Below are positions 8,319 to 17,593 of a stretch of DNA of 46,806 bases, piece by piece (the first letter of the stretch is position 1; every line of letters starts with the position of its first letter). The notes below the pieces were generated by a model that ran no database searches, had not been told where the DNA came from, and was given only the letters and a program-made list of their open reading frames with translations. The DNA is from Eubacteriaceae bacterium (GTDB lineage: Bacteria > Bacillota > Clostridia > Eubacteriales > Anaerofustaceae): contig WRIE01000021.1 of assembly GCA_009782875.1 (NCBI GenBank), positions 1 through 46,806 on the forward strand, in the 5' to 3' direction. Both the position numbers and the translations under genes were made by a program.

Positions 8319-8612
8319 TTATTCCCTTTCTTTGCCTGGTTGTTTATAGCTATACAAAATCTTTCTTATGCAAGCGTCTGCGTCATCCCTTTCAATCATA
8401 GCGCCAAATCCTTCGATGACGGTTAATGTCTTGGCTATATGTTTGACTTTTTTGCGCTTTGGGCTTGCTACCTTGCGTGAACTGCCATCAACCAATAACA
8501 CATATGTCTCGCTCTCGACTTTTGCGACAACCATGTGCTTGCCTTTGTCCCTCCCAGCCTTGCTTATAACTATCTGGCCTTTTTCCAATTCGCCTTCCAA
8601 CGCTTTTTCCAT
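8319..8612 (-). CDS. KOW-domain RNA-binding protein (L14e-like)
   Basis: This 97-residue protein carries a KOW-type segment near the N-terminus ([19 protein letters not shown]). It resembles the short KOW/ribosomal L14e-L6e-like proteins that Clostridia often encode between map and infA. The fold suggests RNA or ribosome binding; its exact role is not established. A strongly basic middle ([13 protein letters not shown]) supports RNA contact. The N-terminus is uncertain, because an internal TTG with an upstream GGAAGG could also serve as start. Confidence 0.85.
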   Translation of the reverse strand: MEKALEGELEKGQIVISKAGRDKGKHMVVAKVESETYVLLVDGSSRKVASPKRKKVKHIAKTLTVIEGFGAMIERDDADACIRKILYSYKQPGKERE

Positions 8613-8613
8613 A

Positions 8614-9363
8614 CTACAACTCCGTGAGTATCACCGGTGTTCCACTTGTAATGGCGATTGTATTCTCATAATGGGCGGACAAACTTTCATCAGCGGTTTT
8701 AGCGGTCCATCCGTCGGCCATGAGTTTTGTCTTGTGCGTCCCTTGGTTCACCATCGGCTCGATGGCAAGAGTCATGCCTTTTTCTAACCGCACTCCCCTG
8801 CCCGCTTTCCCGAAGTTGGGGACGCTTGGATCCTCATGCATCTTAGATCCAATGCCGTGGCCAACATAATCGCGTACTATGGAAAAACCATTGGCTTCAA
8901 CATGGGCTTGGATTGCTGCCGAGATATCTTGGAGCCTGCATCCGGGTTTGCAGTATGCAAACCCTTCATAAAAGGACTGCCTAGTGACATCTATTAAGCG
9001 CTGGGCTTCCTTGCCAATACTACCCACACCGATTGTGTCAGCACAGTCACCCACATACCCGTTGAATATTGCGCCCACATCTATGCTCACGATATCGCCT
9101 TCAACCAAAATCCGCTCTAGGGAAGGGATTCCGTGGACGATCTCGTCATTGACCGAAGCGCATATGGATTTGGGGAAGCCGTTGTAGTTCAGAAACGCCG
9201 GGACTGCATTCTCGCTCAAGATTACGTCCAAGGCAATTTGATCAAGCTCCAACGTGCTAACACCGGGTTTTACTGCTTCCAGGGTTTTGGCCAAGGCTTT
9301 TTTTGTGATGCGCCCAGCCATTAGCATTATTTCAATCTCATGATCCGTTTTTATATTTATCAT
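8614..9363 (-). CDS. map: Methionine aminopeptidase, type I
   Basis: MAP removes the initiator methionine from new proteins co-translationally in the cytoplasm. The 249-residue protein has the five metal ligands of the pita-bread fold in order: two Asp in SIDVGAIFNGYVGDCADT, His in GHGIGSKMHEDP, Glu in LAIEPMV and Glu in HYENTIAIT. No N-terminal extension or SH3-binding motif is present. It is tightly packed, five bases after adk and one base before the KOW gene, as in other Firmicutes spc operons. Confidence 0.97.
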   Translation of the reverse strand: MINIKTDHEIEIMLMAGRITKKALAKTLEAVKPGVSTLELDQIALDVILSENAVPAFLNYNGFPKSICASVNDEIVHGIPSLERILVEGDIVSIDVGAIFNGYVGDCADTIGVGSIGKEAQRLIDVTRQSFYEGFAYCKPGCRLQDISAAIQAHVEANGFSIVRDYVGHGIGSKMHEDPSVPNFGKAGRGVRLEKGMTLAIEPMVNQGTHKTKLMADGWTAKTADESLSAHYENTIAITSGTPVILTEL

Positions 9364-9368
9364 TAGTC

Positions 9369-10007
9369 TTAAGCGAGCTTGTCAAGGATACTAAAGATCT
9401 GGTTTGTCACATCCTCAATTGGCGCGCTAGCATCAACATGTTTGGCAAGTCCGTTGTTCTCGTAGTAGGCTACTAACGGCTTGCTTTTTTCATCATACTC
9501 CACTAGCCTCTTCTCGACAGTTTCTGCCTTGTCGTCATCCCTTTGGTAGAGCTCGGTTCCGCAATTGTCACAGACGTTCTCAACCTTTGGCGGGGCTGTT
9601 ATAATGTGGTATGCTGAACCGCAATTGCCGCAGACGCGCCGTCCGGCAATGCGTTCGATTAATGGCGCATAATCAACTTGGAGGTTGATTGCCGCGTCGA
9701 TTTGTTCCCCAAGCCCGACTAAAGCGTCTGCTTGGGCTAAAGTCCTTGGAAAGCCGTCTAACAGGTATCCGTGTCGGCAATCCTCTTCGCTGATCCTGTC
9801 TTTGAGCATCCCCACAGTCAAGCTGTCAGGCACAAGAAGCCCATTGTCCATATAGGTTTTTGCCTCAAGGCCTAGGGGGGTCTCTTCTCTTAAGTTTTTC
9901 CTAAAAATATCGCCAGTTGAAATATGGGGCACATCGTACCTGGCTGCAATTTGGGTGGCTTGGGTGCCTTTTCCGGCTCCCGGCGGTCCGAGTATTATTA
10001 TTTTCAA
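9369..10007 (-). CDS. adk: Adenylate kinase with zinc lid
   Basis: Adk interconverts ATP + AMP and 2 ADP. The P-loop GPPGAGKGTQ is at the N-terminus, and the lid carries CGNCGSAYH and CDNCGTE, four cysteines that bind a structural zinc as in many Gram-positive enzymes. An in-frame ATG lies at 10016, but AAGGA directly abuts it. The same AAGGA sits eight bases before a TTG at 10007, and starting there gives the family N-terminus MKIIILGPPG, so I choose the TTG. The product is then 212 residues, the usual length. Confidence 0.96.
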   Translation of the reverse strand: MKIIILGPPGAGKGTQATQIAARYDVPHISTGDIFRKNLREETPLGLEAKTYMDNGLLVPDSLTVGMLKDRISEEDCRHGYLLDGFPRTLAQADALVGLGEQIDAAINLQVDYAPLIERIAGRRVCGNCGSAYHIITAPPKVENVCDNCGTELYQRDDDKAETVEKRLVEYDEKSKPLVAYYENNGLAKHVDASAPIEDVTNQIFSILDKLA

Positions 10008-10018
10008 GCTTCCCATCC

Positions 10019-11278
10019 TTATTTCAAGAAACCTTTATAGTTGCGCATTATCATGTGCTGCTCCAATGCCTCCACTGTTTCCAAGGCAACACCTACTACG
10101 ATCAATAAGCTGGTGCCAGTAAACTGCAAGTCCTCCGTGCCAATGATCATGCTTGCGATAGTCGGCAAAATTGCAATCATCGCAAGGAACAGGGAGCCCG
10201 ATAAGGTCAAGCGGTTTAGAATCCTGGTTAGATAAGTGACTGTGGGTTTGCCAGACCTGATGCCTGGGACAAATCCACCGTATTGCTGCAGATTCTCTGC
10301 CACTTCTTCCGGATTGAATGTCACCATAGTATAAAAGAAGGTAAAAGCGACAATCAAGACCACATACATCACCATTGTCCATGGTTTGGTCATCACCAGG
10401 GCGTCAGATATGGAGGCAAGCACCCTGTTGTTCGGGAAAAACGCTGCAATCTGGCTCGGGAACAAGACTAGCGTTTGGGCGAATATGATCGGGATGACAC
10501 CGGATTGGTTCACTTTCATCGGCAGATGGGTATTCCTGCCGCCATACATTTTCCTGCCGACTACCCTTTTGGCGTAACTGACAGGTATTTTGCGGGTGCC
10601 TTCTTGGACGGCCACGACACCGATGATTGAAATAAGCCCAAAGAGCAGCATTACAATCACGATGTAGAATGGATAGCTTCCAACGAGTATCCCATTATAT
10701 ATATTTGCAATTCCGGCAGGCAAACCTGAAATGATGCTGATGAAGATTATCATCGAAATGCCGTTTCCGATGCCTTTGTCTGTTATCTGCTCGCCTAGCC
10801 ACATGAGAAATGAGGTTCCGGCGCAGATAATGGTTGTGATAAGCACGACTACATACCAGCGGTCTACTGTTAAAAACGAGTCAAAACCAAGTGTCATGCC
10901 TAGCGCTTGGATGATAGCAAGGACTGCAGCCACGTATTTAGTATACTTGGCAATTTTTTTCTGGCCGGCATCCCCTTCCTTGTTCAAACGCTCAAGTGCG
11001 GGAATAGCCATGGACAGCAAATTCATGATGATTGAGGCGTTGATGTAAGGCTGGATCCCCATTGCAAAAACAGAAAAATTCTTGAAATTGTTGCCTGTGA
11101 TCACGTTCAACAAACCCAACACACTATTCGCCTCAATATACGCCGCTAATACGTCCAGATTGATATATGGCACTACTATTGCGGATCCGAAACGATAGAT
11201 GATAAGCAGCATGAAGGTGTATAACAGCCTGCTGCGCAGATCCGGCAAGTTCCATGCTCTTTTTATCGTATCGACCAT
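10019..11278 (-). CDS. secY: Preprotein translocase subunit SecY
   Basis: SecY forms the protein-conducting channel in the cytoplasmic membrane. The 419-residue protein has about ten hydrophobic segments. Family blocks include FRFGSAI-like RFGSAIVVPYINLD near the plug, a long cytoplasmic loop with GGRNTHLPMKVNQSGVIPIIFA, and a C-terminal MRNYKGFLK. The ATG is eight bases after GAGG and directly abuts the stop of rplO. Its location between rplO and adk is standard. The lipoproteins encoded further along would depend on this channel. Confidence 0.98.
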   Translation of the reverse strand: MVDTIKRAWNLPDLRSRLLYTFMLLIIYRFGSAIVVPYINLDVLAAYIEANSVLGLLNVITGNNFKNFSVFAMGIQPYINASIIMNLLSMAIPALERLNKEGDAGQKKIAKYTKYVAAVLAIIQALGMTLGFDSFLTVDRWYVVVLITTIICAGTSFLMWLGEQITDKGIGNGISMIIFISIISGLPAGIANIYNGILVGSYPFYIVIVMLLFGLISIIGVVAVQEGTRKIPVSYAKRVVGRKMYGGRNTHLPMKVNQSGVIPIIFAQTLVLFPSQIAAFFPNNRVLASISDALVMTKPWTMVMYVVLIVAFTFFYTMVTFNPEEVAENLQQYGGFVPGIRSGKPTVTYLTRILNRLTLSGSLFLAMIAILPTIASMIIGTEDLQFTGTSLLIVVGVALETVEALEQHMIMRNYKGFLK

Positions 11279-11725
11279 TTAGATTTCCTCAAGTTTTCCG
11301 CCTGCCGCAAGGATCTTTTCTGCCGCGTTTTTTGTGGCTTTTGTCACCTTAACGGTAAGCGCTTTGGTTAGCTCCCCGTTGCTTAGAATTTTAACTAGTT
11401 TATACTTATTTTTTATTACTTTTCTTTCTTTCAGGTTTTCGATTGTCACAGTCTCCCCGTCCTCAAACTTGTTTTCGAGGTCCTCAATCTTGACAATCCC
11501 ATATACTTTTTTGAAAGGCTTGTTGGAAAATCCCCTTTTGGGAACCCTCCTGGTCAGGGGCATTTGGCCTCCCTCAAAACCGGGCCGCACACCGCCGCCT
11601 GAGCGGGAGTTCTGGCCGCCTTGGCCGCGCCCTGCGGTTTTGCCTTGGCCTGTTGCTGTCCCGCGACCTTTGCGCTTCCTTTCTTTTCTTGAACCCTCTG
11701 CGGGTCTCAGATTATGAAGTTTCAA
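11279..11725 (-). CDS. rplO: 50S ribosomal protein L15
   Basis: L15 is a late-assembly large-subunit protein. The 148-residue product begins [18 protein letters not shown] and has the glycine/arginine-rich extension ([21 protein letters not shown]) that threads into 23S rRNA, then a globular C-terminal domain. The start codon is TTG, eight bases after a perfect AGGAGG (11734-11739 on the complement). No ATG is available at that place. Confidence 0.96.
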   Translation of the reverse strand: MKLHNLRPAEGSRKERKRKGRGTATGQGKTAGRGQGGQNSRSGGGVRPGFEGGQMPLTRRVPKRGFSNKPFKKVYGIVKIEDLENKFEDGETVTIENLKERKVIKNKYKLVKILSNGELTKALTVKVTKATKNAAEKILAAGGKLEEI

Positions 11726-11737
11726 TTTGGCCGCCTC

Positions 11738-11920
11738 CTATAGCTCTTCAACTTTGAGCATAAAGCCGATTTTTTGAATTAATCCCATAAGCCCGGGCTC
11801 TTCGTCGCGGATTATGCTTTGGTTGATTTTGCGAAGCCCAAGGGATTTGACCATTCTGCGTTGGTGCTCACTTCTGCCAATCAAACTCCTGCAAAGAGTT
11901 ATTTTATATTGTTTGCCCAA
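11738..11920 (-). CDS. rpmD: 50S ribosomal protein L30
   Basis: L30 is a small ferredoxin-like-fold protein of the large subunit. The frame contains YKITLCRSLIGRSEHQRRMV and ends GFMLKVEEL, matching the family. There is no ATG at the expected N-terminus. The TTG at 11920 gives about 60 residues, the usual length, with AGGAG 11 bases upstream. A TTG at 11929 is only two bases from AGGAG, and an ATT lies in between at eight bases. The start is therefore certainly not ATG, and its exact codon is uncertain. Confidence 0.9.
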   Translation of the reverse strand: MGKQYKITLCRSLIGRSEHQRRMVKSLGLRKINQSIIRDEEPGLMGLIQKIGFMLKVEEL

Positions 11921-11934
11921 AATGTGCAACGCTC

Positions 11935-12438
11935 CTATCTAAGAATTTCCTCAACGGTCTTGCCCCGTTTTGCGGCAACTTCGTTGATGTCCATCATGGA
12001 AAGCAACCCCGTGATCGTGGCTTTGACCATGTTGTGGGGGTTGTTGGAGCCGATTGACTTAGTCCTGACATCCTTTATCCCCGCAAGCTCAAACACTGCC
12101 CGAGCCGGACCCCCAGCTATGATGCCGGTTCCCTCGGGTGCTGGGATTATTAGCATTTTGCCTGCCCCGTACTTTCCGATGACTCTATGTGGAATGCTTG
12201 AGCCGCGCAGGTTGATTTTCACCATGTTTTTCTTCGCGTCCTCAATGCCTTTGCGTATAGCCTCAGGAATCTCGATAGCTTTTCCAATTCCGCAGCCTAC
12301 GTGACCTGCTTCGTCACCCACTACTACGAGGCAGCTAAAACGCGGATTTTTTCCGCCTTTGACAACTTTCGTTACACGGTTGATGGACACTACTTTTTCT
12401 CTGATGTCCAGCTCCGCCGGGTTAAACAATTGTGCCAT
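11935..12438 (-). CDS. rpsE: 30S ribosomal protein S5
   Basis: S5 affects decoding accuracy at the mRNA entry side of the small subunit. The 167-residue protein has the double-stranded-RNA-binding-like N-terminal domain ([21 protein letters not shown]) and the C-terminal domain with [26 protein letters not shown] precedes the ATG by eight bases. Confidence 0.97.
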   Translation of the reverse strand: MAQLFNPAELDIREKVVSINRVTKVVKGGKNPRFSCLVVVGDEAGHVGCGIGKAIEIPEAIRKGIEDAKKNMVKINLRGSSIPHRVIGKYGAGKMLIIPAPEGTGIIAGGPARAVFELAGIKDVRTKSIGSNNPHNMVKATITGLLSMMDINEVAAKRGKTVEEILR

Positions 12439-12451
12439 TCATTGTGCCTCC

Positions 12452-12814
12452 TTAAAATTTCAGGCCGCCTTCCCTGGCAGCTTCAGCAAACTCTTTTACC
12501 CTGCCGTGGTAAAGATAGCCGTTGCGGTCAAAGACTACGCTCTCATAACCTTTCTCAAGCGCTGAAGCGGCTATGGCTTTTCCGACCTGTTTGGCAGCTT
12601 CCGTATCGTTTGTTTTCTCCAATATCTCTTTTAGATTTTGGGTAGTAGCAGCGGCAAGGGTTGTGCCGTTTATGTCGTCAATGAGTTGGGCATAAATATA
12701 CTTGTTGCTTCTGAACACGCACAGCCTTGGGCGCTCTGGGGTGCCAGAGATTTTCCCCCGGATCCTCAAGTGCCTTTTAAGCCGATTTTTATTCCTTGAA
12801 GTTTTCTTAATCAC
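12452..12814 (-). CDS. rplR: 50S ribosomal protein L18
   Basis: L18 binds 5S rRNA together with L5 in the central protuberance. The 120-residue protein has the basic N-terminus ([19 protein letters not shown]), then [16 protein letters not shown] and the C-terminal [24 protein letters not shown] block. The start is GTG, with AGGAG about 12 bases upstream, a rather long spacing. Confidence 0.96.
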   Translation of the reverse strand: MIKKTSRNKNRLKRHLRIRGKISGTPERPRLCVFRSNKYIYAQLIDDINGTTLAAATTQNLKEILEKTNDTEAAKQVGKAIAASALEKGYESVVFDRNGYLYHGRVKEFAEAAREGGLKF

Positions 12815-12831
12815 TTTATTATCGATCTCCT

Positions 12832-13365
12832 TTAACCGGCTTTACCGACCTTAAGCTTGATTGTCTCATTTGCATACCTAATCCCTTTGCCTTTGTATGG
12901 CTCAGGCGGCCTTTTCTTGCGTATGTTGGCAGCGTGCTGGCCAACTTTCTGCTTGTTGATGCCTCTGACAAGAATCCTGTTGTTGCCTTCCACTGTCGTT
13001 GTAACACCTTCCGGGTCATCCATTTCGACTAGGTGGGAGTAGCCAAGGTTTAAAACCAGTGTGTTGTCTTGCTTGGTTGCCCTGTATCCCACACCAACGA
13101 TTTGCAGCTCTTTGACAAAGCCTTCATGGACTCCTGTAACAAGGTTGAATATCAGTTTTCGCGTCAAACCGTGCAAAGCCTTGTTTTGCTTCTTGTTGTC
13201 AGGCCTCTGAACTGTTAGAACGCCATCTTCAATTTTAACAGTCATTCCTTGATTGTAGTAAAGATCAGCTTCGCCCATGGGACCCTTGGCTTTTATATAT
13301 CCAAAGGAGGTTTCAACATCAACTCCCGGCGGAATTACTACCGGCATTTTGCCTATTCTTGACAT
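12832..13365 (-). CDS. rplF: 50S ribosomal protein L6
   Basis: L6 lies near the factor-binding site of the large subunit. I start it at the ATG at 13365 because the family begins [15 protein letters not shown]. The frame opens 14 codons earlier inside the end of rpsH, but that extension is not family-like. The 177-residue protein has two related domains and the C-terminal signature [19 protein letters not shown]-type binding site precedes the ATG. Confidence 0.96.
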   Translation of the reverse strand: MSRIGKMPVVIPPGVDVETSFGYIKAKGPMGEADLYYNQGMTVKIEDGVLTVQRPDNKKQNKALHGLTRKLIFNLVTGVHEGFVKELQIVGVGYRATKQDNTLVLNLGYSHLVEMDDPEGVTTTVEGNNRILVRGINKQKVGQHAANIRKKRPPEPYKGKGIRYANETIKLKVGKAG

Positions 13366-13381
13366 ATCTGTGTGCCCTGCG

Positions 13382-13786
13382 CTACCAGATATAGCAGAGG
13401 ACTTCACCTCCTATTTTCGACTTGCGGGCATTGCGGTCAGTCATAATGCCGTTTGAGGTCGAGATTATTGCAACACCCAAACCATTGAGGACTTTGGGCA
13501 CTTCGTCTTTTGACGCATATATGCGAAGCCCAGGCTTTGAAATCCTCTTGAGTCCAGAGATGACCTTGGATTCTTTTACGCCATATTTGAGTGTAATCTC
13601 AATTAGTCCCTGCTTGTTGTCGGCGATATGCTTGACGCCTTGGATGTAGCCTTCATCAAGCATAATTTGGGCTATATTTTTCTTTATGTTGGACGCTGGG
13701 ATAATTACAGACGGAAGCTTTGCGTTGTTTGCATTCCTGATTCTTGTGAGCATGTCTGCAATTGGATCTGTGACGGTACCACCCAT
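13382..13786 (-). CDS. rpsH: 30S ribosomal protein S8
   Basis: S8 is a primary 16S rRNA binder and in E. coli the translational repressor of the spc operon. The 134-residue protein shows [18 protein letters not shown] near the start and the C-terminal block [24 protein letters not shown]. The ATG at 13786 is eight bases after AGGAGG. A TTG one codon earlier is in frame but less well spaced. Confidence 0.96.
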   Translation of the reverse strand: MGGTVTDPIADMLTRIRNANNAKLPSVIIPASNIKKNIAQIMLDEGYIQGVKHIADNKQGLIEITLKYGVKESKVISGLKRISKPGLRIYASKDEVPKVLNGLGVAIISTSNGIMTDRNARKSKIGGEVLCYIW

Positions 13787-13813
13787 CAATGCATCCTCCT
13801 TATTTTTTTATTC

Positions 13814-13999
13814 TCACCAGCTTGCTTTTTTGACACCTGGGATTTCACCACGGTAGGCAAGCTCTCTGAAACAAATCCTGCAAATGCCAAACTTGCGCAA
13901 GTAGGCATGCGGCCTTCCGCAAATTCTGCATCTGTTATAGGCCCTTGTTGAAAAGCGTGGCTCACGCTTTTGTTTCTCGATCATTGCTTTTTTCGCCAT
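13814..13999 (-). CDS. rpsN: 30S ribosomal protein S14, zinc type
   Basis: S14 helps assemble the small-subunit head. This is the 61-residue zinc-binding form (type Z), with CRICGRP and [19 protein letters not shown] supplying C24, C27, C40 and C43. This type is normal within Firmicutes spc operons, while zinc-independent versions are usually encoded elsewhere. GGAGG lies nine bases before the ATG. Confidence 0.96.
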   Translation of the reverse strand: MAKKAMIEKQKREPRFSTRAYNRCRICGRPHAYLRKFGICRICFRELAYRGEIPGVKKASW

Positions 14000-14013
14000 A
14001 TGTCATCGCCTCC

Positions 14014-14556
14014 CTACTCTTGGGCAAAAGGCATGCCCAGCTGCTTTAGCAATTCCATGCATTCTTCATCGGTCTTTGCTGTTGTCACAAAAGTGATGTC
14101 CATCCCCTTTATATGCTCCACTTGGTCATAGGTTATCTCCGGGAAAATCAGCTGTTCGCGCACCCCCAAAGAGTAATTGCCTCTGCCATCAAATGAGGAG
14201 GGGGATACTCCGCGGAAGTCTCTAATCCTCGGGATAGCTATATTTATCAACTTGTCGGCAAAATCATACATGCGGTTTGCTCGAAGGGTGACCTTGGCTC
14301 CGATGTCCATGCCTTTTCTCAGCTTGAAGTTGGAAACCGACCTTTTGGCTTTTATGACTATGGGCTTTTGCCCGGATACGGCAGCCAGCTCTCGCACAGA
14401 AGTCTCCATGGCCTTGGCATTGTCTTTGATGTCTCCAAAGCGCACATTAAGCACGATTTTATCGATCTTCGGGATTTCCATGTCATTTTTATATCCGAAT
14501 TTTTCTTTCATCGCCGGCACTATCGTCTGTTTATATTCTTCTTTAAGCCTGCTCAT
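14014..14556 (-). CDS. rplE: 50S ribosomal protein L5
   Basis: L5 binds 5S rRNA and contacts P-site tRNA and S13 across the subunit interface. The 180-residue protein has family blocks [33 protein letters not shown] and [22 protein letters not shown]. It starts two bases after the rplX stop, which indicates translational coupling. Confidence 0.97.
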   Translation of the reverse strand: MSRLKEEYKQTIVPAMKEKFGYKNDMEIPKIDKIVLNVRFGDIKDNAKAMETSVRELAAVSGQKPIVIKAKRSVSNFKLRKGMDIGAKVTLRANRMYDFADKLINIAIPRIRDFRGVSPSSFDGRGNYSLGVREQLIFPEITYDQVEHIKGMDITFVTTAKTDEECMELLKQLGMPFAQE

Positions 14557-14558
14557 AA

Positions 14559-14885
14559 TTACTCACCACCGAACGTTTCTCCGCATTTGCGGCAGAAGCG
14601 CACTTTTTTGCCATCAGAACCGATTTTATGCCCAGTCCTGACACCGCGCCTGCATTTGGGGCAGTACAGCTGCACATTCGAAATGTGCAAAGAGCCCTCA
14701 ATATCAATAATTCCAGCTTGCCTCATCTCATTCGTGGGCTTCAAATGCTTTTTGCGCATGTTGACGCCCTCTACAATGACACGTTGGGTTTTTGGAAAGA
14801 CTTTTATTATTTTTCCGCGCTTGCCTTTGTCTTTATCCTTCACCCCGGCTATCACAACAACTGTGTCGTCTCTTCTAACGTGCAT
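14559..14885 (-). CDS. rplX: 50S ribosomal protein L24
   Basis: L24 initiates large-subunit assembly. The 108-residue protein has an N-terminal KOW segment ([22 protein letters not shown]) and the block [19 protein letters not shown]. The C-terminal part has [11 protein letters not shown] and FCRKCGETF, two CxxC pairs seen in many Gram-positive L24 proteins. AGGAGG precedes the ATG by about five bases. Confidence 0.96.
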   Translation of the reverse strand: MHVRRDDTVVVIAGVKDKDKGKRGKIIKVFPKTQRVIVEGVNMRKKHLKPTNEMRQAGIIDIEGSLHISNVQLYCPKCRRGVRTGHKIGSDGKKVRFCRKCGETFGGE

Positions 14886-14894
14886 AGAATCCTC

Positions 14895-15263
14895 CTAAAT
14901 GACTTCCGGAGCAAGGGAGACAATTTTTGTGTATTGCTTTTCCCTCAACTCGCGGGCTACAGGCCCAAAAATGCGTGTGCCTCTTGGCTGCCCATCTTCC
15001 CTTATCAAAACTGCGGCGTTTTGGTCGAACCTCAAGTTAGTGCCGTCTTTGCGCCTGATGCTGTACACGGTCCTGACTATGACAGCCCTGACAACGTCGC
15101 CTTTCTTGACTGCGCCGCCGGGAGCGGCGCTCTTTACTGTGGCGACAATCACATCGCCGACAGATCCGTATCTGCGTTTTGAACCGCCGAGAACCCTTAT
15201 ACAAAGAATCTCCTTGGCACCTGTATTGTCTGCGACCTTTAAACGGGTCTCCTGTTGTATCAT
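14895..15263 (-). CDS. rplN: 50S ribosomal protein L14
   Basis: L14 is at the subunit interface and forms bridges to 16S rRNA. The 122-residue protein opens [19 protein letters not shown], with the family blocks [18 protein letters not shown] and a C-terminal [13 protein letters not shown]. It is 58 bases after rpsQ, a slightly larger gap that holds small inverted repeats. Confidence 0.97.
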   Translation of the reverse strand: MIQQETRLKVADNTGAKEILCIRVLGGSKRRYGSVGDVIVATVKSAAPGGAVKKGDVVRAVIVRTVYSIRRKDGTNLRFDQNAAVLIREDGQPRGTRIFGPVARELREKQYTKIVSLAPEVI

Positions 15264-15273
15264 TTTTCTATCT

Positions 15274-15319
15274 TCCGGCTATGATAATTCTTGACTCGCC
15301 GGAAACTCCCTTCGAAGGG
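15274..15319. repeat. Inverted repeats between rpsQ and rplN
   Basis: Two structures fill the 58-base spacer. The arms TTCCGGC and GCCGGAA lie about 16 bases apart, and next to them is the 12-base palindrome CCCTTCGAAGGG (15308-15319). No T-run follows on the minus strand. They could slow RNA decay or mark a processing site within the operon; function is unknown. Confidence 0.35.
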
Positions 15320-15321
15320 CC

Positions 15322-15582
15322 TTAGCCGTTTTTTGCTTTCTCTACGATTTCAACCAATCTCCAACGTTTGGTCTTGCTGAGGGGCCTGGTCTCCATTATT
15401 CTTACGGTGTCGCCCATGCCACATTCGTTGTTTTCATCGTGTGCGTAAAACCTTGTTGTTTTCTTCACCCTCTTTTTATATAGCGGGTGGTTCTTTATGG
15501 TTTCGACAGCGACGATAATCGTCTTGTCGTTCTTGTCGGAGACTACTTTGCCGATTCTTACTTTGCGATTTCCCCTATCCAT
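15322..15582 (-). CDS. rpsQ: 30S ribosomal protein S17
   Basis: S17 is an OB-fold primary binder of 16S rRNA. The 86-residue protein has [20 protein letters not shown], the [14 protein letters not shown] block and a C-terminal [19 protein letters not shown] motif, all family hallmarks. The ATG follows GAGGCAGGC. It is 12 bases after rpmC. Confidence 0.97.
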   Translation of the reverse strand: MDRGNRKVRIGKVVSDKNDKTIIVAVETIKNHPLYKKRVKKTTRFYAHDENNECGMGDTVRIMETRPLSKTKRWRLVEIVEKAKNG

Positions 15583-15594
15583 TTAGCCTGCCTC

Positions 15595-15804
15595 TCAAAT
15601 GTTTGCAGCATTGAGCTCGCGCAGCCTCAATACTGTTTTTATCCTTGCATAGTCTTTTTTGACCTGCCTGATGCGCATTGGGTTCTCTAATTGTCCAGTG
15701 GCATGTTGGAACCGAAGGTTAAACAGCTCTTCTTTCAGGTTTGCAAGCTCGTAGTTTAAATCGTCAGTAGTGCGCTGCGACAATTCATTAGCCTTCATTT
15801 GCAT
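15595..15804 (-). CDS. rpmC: 50S ribosomal protein L29
   Basis: L29 sits at the tunnel exit, where trigger factor and SRP dock. The protein is two long helices, with [24 protein letters not shown] and a C-terminal [10 protein letters not shown]. The frame opens at 15837 inside rplP. The ATG at 15804 has AAGGAA six bases upstream and gives about 69 residues, close to the family length, so I use it; an ATG two codons later is also possible. It overlaps the end of rplP by 17 bases. Confidence 0.94.
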   Translation of the reverse strand: MQMKANELSQRTTDDLNYELANLKEELFNLRFQHATGQLENPMRIRQVKKDYARIKTVLRLRELNAANI

Positions 15805-16231
15805 TATCACTTCCTTGCTGCGGTTTTTCCCTGACAATAAATTTTGTCTTTATTGGCAGCTTGTGCTGGGCAAGCCTCATGGCTTCCCTGGCAGTATCAA
15901 CATCGACGCCTGAAAGCTCAAACATCACCCTGCCAGGTTTTACAACAGCTACCCAATACTCAGGGGAGCCTTTGCCCGAGCCCATGCGTGTCTCTGCCGG
16001 TTTTTTCGTCACACTTTTGTCTGGGAAAATTTTGATCCAGACTTTTCCACCCCTTCGGATGTACCTTGTCATGGCGACCCTGGCTGCTTCGATCTGGTTT
16101 GACTTGATCCAACCGGGCTCAAGCGCCACTATGCCGTAATCGCCGTATGTCAAAGTCGTGCCTCTTGAAGCCTTGCCTTTCATCCTACCGCGGTGGACTT
16201 TTCTATATTTGACCCTCTTTGGCATTAACAT
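15788..16231 (-). CDS. rplP: 50S ribosomal protein L16
   Basis: L16 organises the A-site tRNA pocket of the large subunit. The 147-residue protein begins [19 protein letters not shown] and has [22 protein letters not shown] with the loop segment [23 protein letters not shown] precedes the ATG. Its end overlaps the rpmC start. Confidence 0.97.
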   Translation of the reverse strand: MLMPKRVKYRKVHRGRMKGKASRGTTLTYGDYGIVALEPGWIKSNQIEAARVAMTRYIRRGGKVWIKIFPDKSVTKKPAETRMGSGKGSPEYWVAVVKPGRVMFELSGVDVDTAREAMRLAQHKLPIKTKFIVREKPQQGSDNANEG

Positions 16232-16268
16232 ATTTTTATATCTCCTTTAGCTAGCTGAAAAGGGCTCT

Positions 16269-16928
16269 TTATTGCTGCTGTGGTGGTTGTTGCTGTTTTG
16301 TTGGCAAAACTTCGCCCTTGTTGATCCAAACCTTAACGCCGATTTTGCCATATGTTGTGTCAGCTTCGGCTGTTCCGTAATCGATGTTCGCGCGCAAGGT
16401 TTGAAGCGGCACATTTCCCTCAGAGTAAGACTCCGAGCGGGCAATCTCTGCCCCGTTGAGCCTTCCGCCAACCATGGTCTTGACTCCCTCTGCCCCGCCT
16501 CTCATTGCCCTTGTAATGGCTTGCTTCATCGCGCGCCTAAATGAAATCCTCTTCTCAAGCTGGCTTGCGATGTTTTCTGCCACCAACTGCGCGTCACAGT
16601 CAACATTTTTCACTTCCATCACATTGATGTTGACTATTTTGCCGGTCATTTTTTGGATTTGTTTGCGCAATACGTCAATTCCGCTGCCGCCTTTTCCGAT
16701 AATCCTGCCTGGTTTGCCTGTGAAGATGTACAAGGTTACCCTGTTGGCGTTGCGCTCTATCTCAACTCTAGAAATGCCTGTCGAGTACTGAGTTTTTTTA
16801 ATGTGTTCCCTGATTCTGTAATCTTCTATCAACAGATCAGCGAATTCCTTGTCTTTCACGTACCATCTTGACGACCAATCTTTGATAACTCCAACCCTAA
16901 GGCCGTGGGGGTTAACTTTCTGTCCCAT
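16269..16928 (-). CDS. rpsC: 30S ribosomal protein S3
   Basis: S3 lines the mRNA entry tunnel and has helicase-related contacts. The 219-residue protein begins [18 protein letters not shown], carries a KH domain with [18 protein letters not shown], and a C-terminal domain with [13 protein letters not shown]. It ends in a glutamine/proline tail (QQQPPQQQ), a mild oddity at the C-terminus. Confidence 0.97.
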   Translation of the reverse strand: MGQKVNPHGLRVGVIKDWSSRWYVKDKEFADLLIEDYRIREHIKKTQYSTGISRVEIERNANRVTLYIFTGKPGRIIGKGGSGIDVLRKQIQKMTGKIVNINVMEVKNVDCDAQLVAENIASQLEKRISFRRAMKQAITRAMRGGAEGVKTMVGGRLNGAEIARSESYSEGNVPLQTLRANIDYGTAEADTTYGKIGVKVWINKGEVLPTKQQQPPQQQ

Positions 16929-16939
16929 CGAATGTCCTC

Positions 16940-17275
16940 CTATTCCCTTTCTTTCAAAATGACTTCCAGGTGCGAGCTCCTCTTGAGGATGATTGTTCCC
17001 CTTCCGTGAGACCTCGCCCTCATCCTTTTGAGGGTTGGACCTTGGTTTGCGCTCACACTGTGCACATATAGCCTAGAAACATCCATGTCATGGTTGTTCT
17101 CAGCGTTGGCTGCGGCAGACCTTAGCACTTTGCTGAATTCCTTCGAGGGCTTAGTGGTTGTAAGATTGCAAATATCTAAAGCTCTTTGGTAGTCTTTGCC
17201 CCTGATCAAGTCGGCGACCCGCTTTGCCTTCAATGGGGAGACGCGTATATACTTTGCGATTGCTCTCGCTTCCAT
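16940..17275 (-). CDS. rplV: 50S ribosomal protein L22
   Basis: L22 lines the nascent-peptide tunnel, with a beta hairpin at the constriction. The 111-residue protein has [20 protein letters not shown] at the start and the hairpin region with [15 protein letters not shown] near the C-terminus. It is 11 bases before rpsC and 15 after rpsS. Confidence 0.97.
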   Translation of the reverse strand: MEARAIAKYIRVSPLKAKRVADLIRGKDYQRALDICNLTTTKPSKEFSKVLRSAAANAENNHDMDVSRLYVHSVSANQGPTLKRMRARSHGRGTIILKRSSHLEVILKERE

Positions 17276-17290
17276 ATTTCCTCCAACTCG

Positions 17291-17569
17291 TTATCTTCCG
17301 CCGGTGCGTTTTTCGCCGGCATGGCCCCTAAAAGTCCTTGTAGGCGCGAACTCTCCCAGTTTGTGGCCGACCATGTCTTCTGTGATAAAAACCGGAACAT
17401 GTTTTCTTCCGTCATGCACCGCAATTGTGTGGCTTACCATCTGGGGGAAAATTGTGCAGTCTCTGGACCAAGTCTTCAAAACCCGCTTCTCGTTTGCCAG
17501 GTTCATGTCCTCGATGCGTTTCAATAGCCGCTCATCGACGTATGGACCTTTCTTTGTAGATCTGCTCAT
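17291..17569 (-). CDS. rpsS: 30S ribosomal protein S19
   Basis: S19 pairs with S13 in the small-subunit head. The 92-residue protein has [18 protein letters not shown], the [20 protein letters not shown] block and [13 protein letters not shown], all family-defining. GGAG precedes the ATG. Confidence 0.97.
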   Translation of the reverse strand: MSRSTKKGPYVDERLLKRIEDMNLANEKRVLKTWSRDCTIFPQMVSHTIAVHDGRKHVPVFITEDMVGHKLGEFAPTRTFRGHAGEKRTGGR

Positions 17570-17593
17570 ATAGCTACTCCTTTAGAAAGACGC

